The notes below the pieces were generated by a model. The model searched no databases, was not told the origin of the DNA, and worked only from the letters and a program-made list of their open reading frames with translations. Below, one piece after another: positions 13,001-25,300 of a stretch of 64,000 bases of DNA (its first letter is position 1; each line of letters starts with the position of its first letter). The stretch lies in assembly GCA_021292165.1 (NCBI GenBank), contig CM037877.1, positions 25,990,197 to 26,054,196 of the forward strand. The letters are read 5' to 3'. A program made the position numbers and the translations under genes. This stretch comes from Shinisaurus crocodilurus. Its lineage: Eukaryota > Chordata > Lepidosauria > Squamata > Shinisauridae.

Positions 13001-16000
13001 AGTTGGAAGGATGCTAGTAGTTGCCCATGGACTACTTTGAGTGGCAGAGATGAAATTACCTACTCTTTGGCTCTTTATCTATTCTGCATTAAAAAATATG
13101 TGTGTCAGGCCTATAACAGCACAGGTTAGCACAGTTCAAATGTTGTCACTTCAGAGTGGAAAGAATGCCCCTCCTAAAGCTGCACACTGTGCCACAAATG
13201 TTTGGGATCAGGAATTTTGAGTTGTTATTCCTGTGTTTATTGGCGAGCCAAGTATGTGCTCTGTTGCCTTTCCCCCTTGCTGCTTTAATCTATTTACCTG
13301 ACACAGAAATATGGCTGTAAACCTATTTTTCAGTTTGTTCACTGAAAACTTCGAGCATTACATTTTTCGATGTCAGTCTAAGATTTAAGTGCACACTTAG
13401 AAATGTAAAGCCAGTGTGGCGTAGTGGTTAGAGTGTTGGACTGGGACTTGGGAGATCCAGGTTCTAGTCTTCTCTTGGCCATGAAGCTCACTGTCTCAAC
13501 CTAACCTACCTCACAGGGTTGTTGTTAAGATAAAATGGAGAGTAGGAGGAGGATTACATAAGCTGCCTTGGTTTCCTTGCAGGAAAAGGGGTGGGATATA
13601 AATATAATAAATAAAAATAAAGGTGGAATGAACAGGTGTTTGAAAACACATGCAATGGCACGCTCATCAGAGAGCCAGGACTACCTGAGGCTCTCTATTG
13701 ATTGTGGCAACCCTGGTTTGTTGCTGTGCAGGTCTATTTGCAGCTGTGAAAGGACTTTTAGAGTACAATGTTGGTGCCTGAGAGTATGCAGAGTGTGGGA
13801 GATTTACGATCCTGTCTGTGTGCTAGCAGACGCCTGAAATTCCACACACAGATCTTCCAGATCTCACCTCCCCCCGCGCAGCGTGCAGCTTGTTGTGCCA
13901 GTTTGACCAGCCCAATCTGCCCTGTTGTCAGACTGCTTCCAGCTTCCCCGTTGCAGATTAATCCATGGAGTCAGGAAACACTCTGTAACACCACAGGTCT
14001 AATTCTACCTGTTTATTCACTTAGCAAGTAAAGTTCTACAGAGTATACATTTCCTAGTTACAGTCCATGTGCAGAGTATAAATGCATAGCAAGCATTACA
14101 TCCAGTGGAGTAAGTTGAGCTTCACTCCACCTCAGCAAAGACGTTACATTGTTGCAGTAACAAAGTCCAGCAAGAAGAACAAAAAGGAGAGAAAGCAGTC
14201 CAGCTTCTCTCTAAGATGGCTTCAGACAGAAAACAAGTTAGCACGTCATCAGAACATACAAACCATGTGACCAGCTCATAATGTTCTCACAGTCTAGTTT
14301 CCCATGCGAAAACACGAGATCCCAGAAAGACTCAACAAACCTGTTTACAGCCATTCTGACCCTTCCATGTGTAAACAATGTGCTGCAGCTGGTGAAGTGA
14401 TACATATCACAACATACAATCCTATGCATATTTAGACAGAAGAAAGGCCTACAACTCCCAACATTCCCCAGCCAGCATTGCATGCTCAGGGTGAGGCATG
14501 CTGGGAATTGTAGGACCTTTTTCTGTCTAAACATGCATAGGATTGTGCCCTTAATCAGAAACAAATTAGAACAAAAGATGTGAATTGCCACATTTTAAAG
14601 TATCAATATTTAATAGTAATTCTATATTATCATATAGATAATATATGATTAAGGGCAGCCGCCGGCGTGATCACATCACGCCAGTGCTTAATGAGTTGCA
14701 CTGGCTACCAGTTGCTTGCCGAGCCGAATTCAAGGTGTTGGTTTTGACCTTTAAAACCCTACACGGCTCCGGCCCAGTTTATCTCAAGGAGTGCCTCCAG
14801 CAACATCAAGTAGGCCGCTCAACAAGGTCTGCCACGGACGGCCTTCTCCTTTTCCCATCAGCCAGAGCAGCCAGGCTGGTGGGGACTAGGAAGAGGGCCT
14901 TCTCTGTGGCGGCCCCCACATTATGGAACTCCCTCCCTAGTGACCTTCGCCATGCCCCCTCCGTGATGAGCTTCCGCCGTGCATTAAAAACATGGCTGTT
15001 CAGGCGGGAATATGGGGTGGGTTAGGTTTTTAATGAGAATTTTTTATATTGTTTTAATTATTATATTTTATTGTGTTGTTTTGTTGTATTTTAATTGTAC
15101 ATCGCCCAGGGTGGCCGGGTGACCGGCCAGATGGGCGATTGATAAATATAATAAATAAATAAATAAATAAATAAATAAATCATATTTTTATCTTATCTGG
15201 AAGAACTGCAAGAATGTCAAATGTGATACAATTACGTGCAAGTTAAAAGATATTGCATTGAAAGCCGAGTATTACGTTAACGTTTCTACCAGAATCTGGA
15301 ATGGGACATTTGCAGCTGTAAGTAATATCTGTTTTAATGAGTTACCAGACCGTGCATATTGTGTAACTTATCTTAAGCAAAATACTAAAAAAAAATGCTT
15401 CTCTTGTGTTACGTCGCACAATATAGTAAAGGCAAGCTGTAAACAAGGGGTAGGCAACTGCTGCTCTCCAGATGTTTCAGACTACCACTCCCATAAGCCC
15501 TAGCTAGTATGGCCTCACATTCTTTAAATGTAAACTTCCTTTACATTCTTTAAATTTAAGTGGGGTTGGGGAGGAAAGGTACTGAAAACTGTTGACACAC
15601 TAAAGGCGCAATCCTATGCAAGTTTAGACCAAAAAAAGGTTTACAACTCCCAGCATGCCACAGCAACCAAAACACTCTATTTCAACAGAGTTCAGCTCCC
15701 TTCCACTATGGTCATTTGGGCCACCTTCAGTTTAGCTGTCACTATTTATCAGTTCCATTTCACACAGAGACATATGTGTATTTCAGTGACATAGATTCAT
15801 AGATTATAGAGTTGGAAGGAGCCTACAAGGCTATCGAGTCCAACCCCCTGCTCAATGCAGGAAACTAGAGGAGAGGTCTCCCATCCAAGTAATAACCCAT
15901 ACAATCCACCCCGCACACTCAGGTCCTCTGGGAAGAATTTACTTCAGTCAGCCAAAACTAGGCTGACGGGTACTACCCAGAGGACCTTTTCTTCTGCTGC

Positions 16001-16276
16001 TCCCAGATTATGGAATGGCCTGCCGGAGGAGATTCGTCAGCTCACCAGTCTTTTGGAATTTAAAAAAGCCATAAGGACTGATCTCTTCCGGCAGGCCTAT
16101 CCAGCGGAATTTTAGGTTGCCTTTAAGATGTTTTTACGATATTTTAATGATGTTTTAATGATGTTGTTTATGATGTTTTTAATATGTTTTAAGATGTTTT
16201 AATAGTATGTATTGTGTATTTTATATTTTTGTTGTTCCCCGCCTCGATCTAGACGGAGAGGCGGGTAAGAAATAAA

Positions 16277-16338
<62 letters not shown>

Positions 16339-19300
16339 GGCTTGACCCTGCTTAGCTTTCCACACTCAGACAAGCTGAGCCAGCATAAGCCACAGTAATG
16401 TATCCTCTCACATCCTTACTAGGGATAATTACCTGAAAAACATTAATTACAACTTTGAAACTGCCAGGCTTGCCTAATATTGTATTTGCATTTGGCTTCC
16501 ATTCATTGTTCCTAATCAACTCATGGAACAGAAAAAAATTTGTGGGAATTTAAAGCACTGAAAAATTTCTTCCCCGCATCACTGGTGCACAGGAAGAGTA
16601 TGTTTAAACCTCCTCTTGCCCCATACACTTCTTTCCCAACATTGGACACATGCCACCCCGCAGGGTTTTTTTAAAACCTCCACTAGTTCCAATGGAGGGT
16701 TTTTCCACCCCTTTTAAAAAATCTCCTCATGTGTGGGACACTATTTTGGGAGGGAAGTGGGGAGGTTTAAACTTCCCCTCGTCATGTGCAGTGGTCCCAG
16801 TCCAGATCAGGTGCCTCCACATGTACTTGTGAATAAAGAAAAAGTTTAGGAGCAGCTGCATTCTACAAATTTAACATAAGGTGTAGTTTGGCCCTGAGCT
16901 TAAAGCCCTATTCAGGCATTCTGAACCTGAATAGAGCAAACATGTAAGGAGAGGGAGCACTGGATACCTATTCACTACTGGGTCAGGTTTAAGGTTCTGG
17001 TACTTGTGTACAAAGCCTGAAACAACTTGGGACCTGGTTACCTGAGAGAGCGCCTCCTCCCATTCTAACCTGCCCAGTCACTGAGGTCATCAGATGGCAT
17101 GCTCCTGGTGGTTCCTCATGGACCTTTGGCCCGATTGGAGTCCACCAGGAGAAGAGCCTTCGGTGTGGCAGCTCCATTTTTGTGGAACTCCCTGCCTCTG
17201 GAGGCCAGGCAGGCTCTGATACTGTGCTGCTTTGGGCGCCTGCTGAAGACCTCCTTGTTCCAATGTTACTTTGTTTTCAATGCATTGTTTTTGTTTCTTT
17301 TATCGGTTTTATCTTTTTATTGTTCACCTCTCCGGAATCCACTTAGAAATGGAGCAGTATACAAATACTATAAATAAATAAATTGCATTCGTCTCTTCAA
17401 CTCATGGAGGGTGACTCTCTGAAGAGGAGAGCCTCTTGTATCCATGGAGGCTCTCCATGTGAGCCAGAACACAGGAAAATCCATCTTCCGGCTTGCGTGG
17501 AGAGCTTCCACAGGTACAGAAGAGTCTCCTCTTCAGACAGTCGCCCCCCATGAGTTGATGGTGGCAAATGCGAAGATGGAGTTTGGTGGCGCTGGAGCGT
17601 TTGCTCTGTTCAGGTTCAGAACACCTGAATAGGGTTGCACATGCTGCAGAATGAGGTGTCACAATGCCAAGGTAGTTGAATGGGACTGACCACTTCAGAC
17701 TACAGGTGAGGGATACTTCCTTTGAATGCAATCCCATTTGAAACAGTTTTTACAAATAAAAAACTAGTACATCCGAGGAAAAGAGTCTAACCCAGCCCTT
17801 AATTAGCTATGCTGATTTTCTTATTTACATGAACATTTTGGGTTTTTTTAAAAACTTAAGGGAATGTTTAAAAATGTAGTTTCCCTAATCTACAGTCTAA
17901 AGTGATGCAGTCTATTTAGGGTGGCCAGATTCCAAAGGGGACAGGGCCCCTGCCCCTATAATAGTTGTGCACCTGCTGAGATTCCCTTAGAGATGCAGGA
18001 GCCCTGTTTCACATCTGGCTACCCCAGTCAATTTTATCACCTCATTTTGTTGCACCTATAGACTAGGCCAAAGTAAATGCTCACAAGTCTTCCATACAAT
18101 CAGGGCTGGTGCAAGGCAGTTTGGTGCCCTAGGCAAGATCAGATATTTAGCGCCCCTGCCTTCCCACTTGAGAGCGCTGTATTTTTCCCCCAAGGCATTT
18201 CTGGCGCCCCCTTTAGCCCTGCGCCCTAGGCAGCTGCCTAGTTGGCCTAATGGTAGCACCGGCCCTGCATACAATAAACAAAAGTGACTGGGGCGCAGCC
18301 TTTGGGTTGTTTGTTCCAAGACGGGGCGTAGATTTACTCTTTCTTAATATCAGATTTACAGTGCCGCCGTATACATGTCTACTCACAAGTAAGGCCAATT
18401 GAATTTAATAGGATTTATTTGCAGGTAAGTGTGTTTATAGGATTGCAGCCTTAAATTCTTGAAGGACTCAACATGGATCTTAAAATAATAATAATGATGA
18501 TGATGATGATGTTCAGTAAGAAGTTCCATTGTATCCAATGGGACTTACTCCCTAGTAAGAGTCCTTAGGATTGCAGCCTAAGATGGAGCAATTAGCACAG
18601 TGGCCCATCATAAAAAGGTCTGAAAGACTATCAGCTGAGCAAGTAGGTTATCCCTCTTTTCTCTAAATATTGTGTGGTTTCTTTTAGATGGTCTGTAAGC
18701 CCTAGATAATTGTATACACATGATGAAAATCATACAATTTTTAATTGGAGTATGCTTCATTTTTCTATTTCAGTCAGCCTTCCAGAGTGTACAGTTATCT
18801 GCAAGTGCTGAAATCGATACACACAACTCAGATCTATTTGCGCCTGGAGAGAATAGTATATCAGTGAGTGAGACTGTTTCATGTTTTTAGTCTTACTATG
18901 CTAAAAGCTATTATGTTGCTTTTACGTTCATTTAAAAACACATGGCTTGCCACAAATCTATATCTTACTCTTATAAAAATGTTGCATTGCTATCACCGAC
19001 ACATATGAATTATCTTGTGAGTTTTAAAGTTACTGGAAACTTAGCAGTTTTATCTGCCAAGTATTACCATGAACATTTCATGGGACAAAATCTCGGGTAG
19101 AAGAAAACCTATAACTACCTATAAAACTCTTGTTGTTTAAACAGTTTTATATAAAATAGCCCATCCTAACAGCACCTATGGAAAGCATGGATCTAGTCAC
19201 TATTTGTACAAAAAATTATAAGCTTACAAACCTTAGGGAAAGAGGGTGGTTGTACCATTTTAATGACCTGGGTGGTCGCTCAATGGAAAAGAGCTGCTAT

Positions 19301-22300
19301 GGGAAACGGAAGATGTAAGTTTGATTCGCATTGCTAAGAGATATTGAGAAGACCTCTGTAAGGTGAAGCCCACTTAGGGGTGGAGCCATATTTCAGTTGT
19401 AGAGCACATCTGGGATCATAACACACTGATAGAGCACCTGCTTTACATGCAGAAGGTCCAGGTTCGATCCCCGGCATCTCCAGGTAGGGCTAGAAAAGAG
19501 TCCTGCCTGAAATCCTGGGGGCCATTGCCAGTCAGTGACTGGGTTCAGACAACACGATAACCCACACTCAGGGTTAAGTATGGGTTGAGTGTGGGTTGTT
19601 GAAACGTGGGTTGTTGTTGAAACATGGCTTATTGTTTTGTCTGAACCCAGCTGGGATAACAAACCACGGTGAACAACCTGCAGTTCACAACCCAACAACA
19701 AACCATGGGTTCTCATCATGGGTTGTTCATGGCTTGTCATCATGGGTTGTTCATGGTCTGACTCAGTATAAGACAGCTTCCCGTGTTTCTATATGTCACC
19801 CCTCCTTCCATAGATGCCTCCCAATTCCCTCAGATTCACTGGGGAGGCTCTACTCTGTGAAATGTTTGGGGATACAAATGTTTGGGGATATTGTGGGTGA
19901 CAGGGTGAGCCTGTTATGCACTACTAGAGGTAAAATGGAAATGAATAGTCAGTGGGTTGTTTATTACAGAGAAGAGGTTACAGGTTGCATCCCATTGTGT
20001 CCTTCCTCTCATCGAAGGCTCTTTGCTCCAGTAGAGGCTTTCATGAATGGAAGGGAAACCGAAACGATTTTCACAAATACCCCATTTCTCCTGCAGCTCC
20101 CATGCCACCTCCCATGCTCTAGCAAAGGGTCCCCCAACCCTCTGGAGCAGAGTGAGGAGTGGGGGCGCAAGGGATTGCAGAGGGGAGGGAGAATCACTGA
20201 GACGCGCCTCCCTTCTGTTCACCGAAGCCTCTAGTAAATAACAGTGCATGTTTACTTAGACGTAAATCTCACGTTGTTCAATTCAGGTTACTCTCTAAGT
20301 GTGTTTAGGTTTACAACTTAACCTGGCAATAGGATGTGAACTAGTGCCCTCGTTTTGATATAAGAGTGTTTTGGATTACAAGCATGTTTCCGGAACGAAT
20401 TATGCTCTCAATCCAAGGCATGACTGTATCAGAAGACTGTATTGAGCTATGCAAATATATAGCCGTATTAGGGGATTGTTACAGTGCACTTCCCTTTCTC
20501 ACTCGCTCTCTTTCTTTCTTTAAATTATTATTCACCATCTTCTTTATTGGGTGCGGACTAGAGATAATGTTCCTTCCAGTTCACATTAGTCTGGTTCCAA
20601 AATGAGCTGTTTTTCCCAGACAGGGAAATAGCTGGGTTAATTTTTGAACCAATCCAAATTTTGCCAGCTTTTCCTGCTGGCAGGCCTTCAGAGCAGCCCC
20701 AGCTGAGACATTCCTCCCTTGCTTTGCATAGTGGGCTGTCCCCAAATCTGCCCGAGGCTTTTGCCCGAGGGTCTCTCACCACTCTTGCCCAAAGGTATGT
20801 CACAGAGGGTAGACTTTTGCCCCCCCCGAGCATCAGTTTCACCAGTGGAAGTCCATCCTAACAGCACCTATGGAAAGCAATGGAGACTTTCCCATGTTGC
20901 TTTGCATAAGGGGCAGCTTTGAAGAGCTGCTCTAGTAAAATGCTGATAGAGAAGGCAAAAGGCCACCTCCTGTAGGGAATGCTGTTGCTCCAAGGGTCCC
21001 CCCGTCCCCCCGCAGAGAGTGGGCTTTTGCCTGCCAGCCCCAGTTTCTCTGAGGGCAGCCATTCAAAGGAGCCTCTATACAAAACAACCGCAAAAGATTT
21101 ATTTTGCTGGATGCTGCTTTGAAGGGCTGTCCCCGGGGAAATGGGATGGTGCAGACTGGTATTCCTTACTTTATAATAAGAGTGTTGAGTCTAAACGCGG
21201 GCCTACAGATTAATTGGAGGACTACTGTGCTGTTCATAAGAGCCTTGCTGGATCAGATCAATAGTCCGTCTAGTCCAGTATTCTGTTTCCAATGATGACC
21301 AGATACTTTCCGGGAAAAGGTTACAAACAAGACTGAAGTTTGCAGTCCTCTCACCCCATTGTGCATCCCCACCATCTGATATCCAGAGATCTGCCTCCCT
21401 GTGATGGACGATAACCTGATTAGCAATAATAATGAAAATGAAGTCTGTTTTGCCCTAGCTAGTGGGGAAAACTGTATTAAGAAATGCATTAGGACATTGA
21501 TAGGTGGCCTATCCCCATATGGAATTAAGTTGTGAAGTGATTTTTATCACCATAGTTACCAGGGATCATTGCACTTTTAGGAACGTAGGAAGCTGCCTTC
21601 TACAGACTGGGTTCAGACAACACAATAACCCACACTCAAGGGTTCTCTTCATGGGTTGTTCGTGGTTAACAAGTCATGGCTTGTTAGCGCAGCTGGGTTC
21701 AGACTACACAATAACCCATGTTTCAACAACTCACGGTTCAATGACAACCCATACTCAACCCCTGAGTGTGGGTTATTGTGTTGCCTGAATCCAGTCACTG
21801 AGTCAGAATGTTGATCCATGAAGCTCAGTATTGTCCACACTGACTGGCAGCAGCTCCTAGATAGGAATCTTTCACAGCCCTACCTGGAGATGGCAGGGAT
21901 TGAACCTTGGACCTTCTGCATGGAAAGCAGGTGCTCTACCACTGAGCTACGGCTTTTCTCCTTTTGTTACAGAGTTTAAATTTCCCTGGATAAGTGTGAT
22001 ATTTGGATTGGCATGATATTTGAGGTTCTGCAAGACATTTTTTGGCTCTGGAAATCTAGATATATCAGTACACTTTAAAAATGTAGAAGTGAATTCACAA
22101 ATGTCACCTCTACACAAATAAATAAATAAATAAATAAATAAAATAATAAAATGGTGCCTGTAGTTATATACTCCCATATGAACCTGCCCATTCCTTTAGA
22201 TCTGTGTCAATATGTTGCTCCTGGTCATCCATTCCTTTAGATCTGTGTCAAGATGTTGCTCCTGGTCATCCATTTAATATCATTCTTTAATCTTAAATAT

Positions 22301-25300
22301 TTTATTGCTTCAGTGTAATATTTAATATTAAATGTTGCGTTCAATTTTCTTTATTGTTTGCTGGTTTGGAAGATTTTTTTCCCCCTGAAAGGTAGAATAG
22401 AGTTTTAAAAAATAAATTAATAAATGGTCAGCACAATCCTATGTCCTGTAGACAGCATCTAGAGGACCATAGGATTTTTTGGAGTCCCAGCTCTGACATT
22501 AGAAAACAGCTCCAACATTGGAGCTGGGATTCTGTGCTCTGAGTGCCCTCCCACCCTTGCAACTGGCATGGAAAGAACTGCACTGGTTGTATCTCCAAGG
22601 TCGCAAAAACGACCTCAGAGAGGGGCTTTAGTGGGTGTTCTGTGGGGCGGGAAGGGAAGGAGACCAGTGGGACCAAGATACAAGGCATCCTGACCGCACC
22701 TCAGCCTCCTTCCTTCCCACTCCAAGGTGCCACAGTTAGACGGCCAAAATCGGCTGTCTAGCTGTTCTGCAGGGCTGGAGGAGCACGGAGGCAACCTTCA
22801 CCTCCATGCTCCTCCCACCTTGCAAGTTTGGAGGGTTACAGACATCCCCGTAGGATTGCACCCACAATTAGTTAAGGTAGCAATCCTAAAACCAGCCCAA
22901 GTCTGGTTAAGGGGTTGCTGGAAATGGTGTAAATGCTGCACTGCCGGAGGCGAGGTAGACCCACAGGCAGATGGCACTTCTGCCACTGGAGACCCCCCAG
23001 AATTCCATGGGAAGCTCCACAGGCATATATGTCCCACAAGCAGCGTTCCACTGGCAGTGGGGAGTGTTTCAGGAGTGTCGGGGGCAGCCAAGCATCTACA
23101 GGATCCTAAGCTGCCTCATTCCCTCAACACACCAAAAAAGCCAGGGTCCTAAACTACACAACCCCTGGAGGGTCCTAAACTATGCAACACCACACACACG
23201 CACAAGGGAGGAAGGCCAGCCTCCCACCGCGGCTGCAGTGAGTCGGATGCCTATTGCTTTGCCATGGAATCTCCACACCAACAAAGGATTGCTGCCCTAT
23301 TCAACTTGATTTGATTGAATTTAATGTAATTGCTGAATGAATAGACTATTATGCATGCACTAAGTAAAGGAAATGCGGTGGTTTTTCCCCACAATAGAAA
23401 GAGGCTGCCATTTGGAGACTGCACTATTTTCACCTGGGAAAATCATTATTGTGATCATTCTGCTACAAAGTACATGGAAGATAGCCATGCCGAAATGTAC
23501 AGATATATCTACACCCAAACCAGCACAATAAAAAAGCTTTCCAGCAATGAAGACTTAAATATCCAAGTGGTTTCAGGGTGGAGTTGCCAGAGTCATGAGA
23601 TTAAATTGCATCAGACAATTTAATTGTAACTCTTTACATATTTTTCACATAAAAGAAAACGTTCTTCCAGATTTTCAAAGCTCATTTTCAACTTCCATAG
23701 ATTTTTGAAAACTAAACATCTTTGGAAGCCAACAAGAACATCTGTATTTATAATCAGATTCACTTTGTGAAGTGTCCTACAGTTCCTTGGTTAATGTTTT
23801 AGTATTTGGGGAGAGGAAAAAAGGGGGGGGCAAATTCTTAATCTCAAATTTCAATGCTTACTTCAACATTTTTGGCCTATGGGAGCCATAGCTATGTCTA
23901 GGAACTGAATTGGAAGTAAAGCAAGAACTGAAGAATTCTGCAGTCTTCCATTTTTCCTTATTTTCCACAAATAAAGACAGGCAAATATTGATCCCGGGAT
24001 TTCTGAGTCCAAGGCAATGCATTCTAGGGATGCTTGTGAAATCTGCCTTTGCTCAAATTCCACCCTAGATTTTGAGAATTTTATTGCATGTGCTTACTGG
24101 AATCGAATGTAAAATGTCAGAATCTGTCGATCCTATGGAGGTGTTTCCAATATGTTTCAAGATTTTAAAAAATCATGAAAAAATGAAAATGACATACTTT
24201 TAAACAATTTTGAACTACCTAAAATAGGTTTTTAAGGGCACAAATACTATACATGTTTGGGCACAATACTATACATGTTTAGACAGAAAATAGTCCTACA
24301 ACTCCCAGTATACTTCAGCCAGTCATGCTAGCTGGGGAATGCTTGAAGTTGTAGGACTTTTTCTGTCTAAACATGCATAGGATTGCACCCTCATAGTCTT
24401 AATTTTGTCTTATCATAATTTTTCAACTGTGCAATTACACAACTGGTTAATTAAAAATATACTTTAAAAAATGGAATTGTGTTTGTGTGTGTTACCTTTT
24501 CGCAATCTTTTTTCATTCTTCCAATAGAGCAGAAATGGTGAAGGTTCCCCCCCCCCTTTTAATTATTATTGTGAGTGCATGTGTGAAATTTATTACAATC
24601 ATTCTGAAATCCAGAATTCCTTTTGGAATTTAAATGGAGCAGGACCAAGAGGATATCTGAATGTTGGAACAATAATGGAGGGAATAATCTAATCCCTAGA
24701 ATTAATCCTGTGCCCTATGAGACCACAATCATTGTCTTCAAAAATCCATATTAGTGTAATACGCTTATTATGCCAATGTGAAAGTTTTCGAGATCTTTAT
24801 CAGCCCAAATGTTACAAAAATCAGGTGGGGGTGAGAAATAGGAGAGAAAGAAAAGGCTCACTTGATCTTGAGGTCATTATGCCTGAATAATTTTATTTAT
24901 TTTATTTTGTTATCAGAGTCTTAAAATGAAATTAGGGAGGAGGGTTTGCAGATATTAGGGTTTCCAGATATTCAAACTGGGCTCTACCAGTGGATGTGAT
25001 GGTTTTAGGTTTCACCTGGATCTGCCCCTATGACTGCTGGGAACAAGAAAGAAGTAAAGAATGGCTGACCCCCCATTTTTGAAAATATAAAATCCAGCTG
25101 TTACTCAGAACTATCTCCATCTCCAGCTAATGCCCAAAGAATGCATCAATAACGTCTATATGATAAGTACTATGTTATCTTTTGTAACAGCTACAATGGT
25201 TTCTTTTCAGATTCCAGCCACAATAACAAAGCCCAATGAGAAATCAGAAGTGCCAGTTGGAATTGTGATAGGAAGTGTTCTGTTGGGTCTCCTTTTGCTG

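Larger units (their letters stand above)
15792..16395 (-). mobile_element. 5S-rRNA-derived SINE (minus), split by an L2 insertion
   Basis: Reading the minus strand, 16395-16337 gives the 5S-like head (AAAGCTAAGCAGGGTCAAGCC) and 15897-15792 gives the rest (TTACTTGGATGGGAGACCTC, CR1-like tail with CTCTATAATCTATGAATCTATG). Removing 15898-16336 restores a contiguous element matching the one at 58559-58730. Confidence 0.85.

Noticed and set aside
19428..19490. tRNA-like sequence with B box GGTTCGATCCC
   Set aside because: It is a SINE head with the SINE body attached and repeated elsewhere in the window; no proper acceptor stem.
19596..20234. 212-codon open frame on the plus strand
   Set aside because: It runs through a SINE tail, a foldback and GC-rich unassigned text within an ITGA2 intron; no recognisable domain.
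22188..22269. CRISPR-like or satellite array
   Set aside because: Only two tandem units without spacers, in a vertebrate intron.
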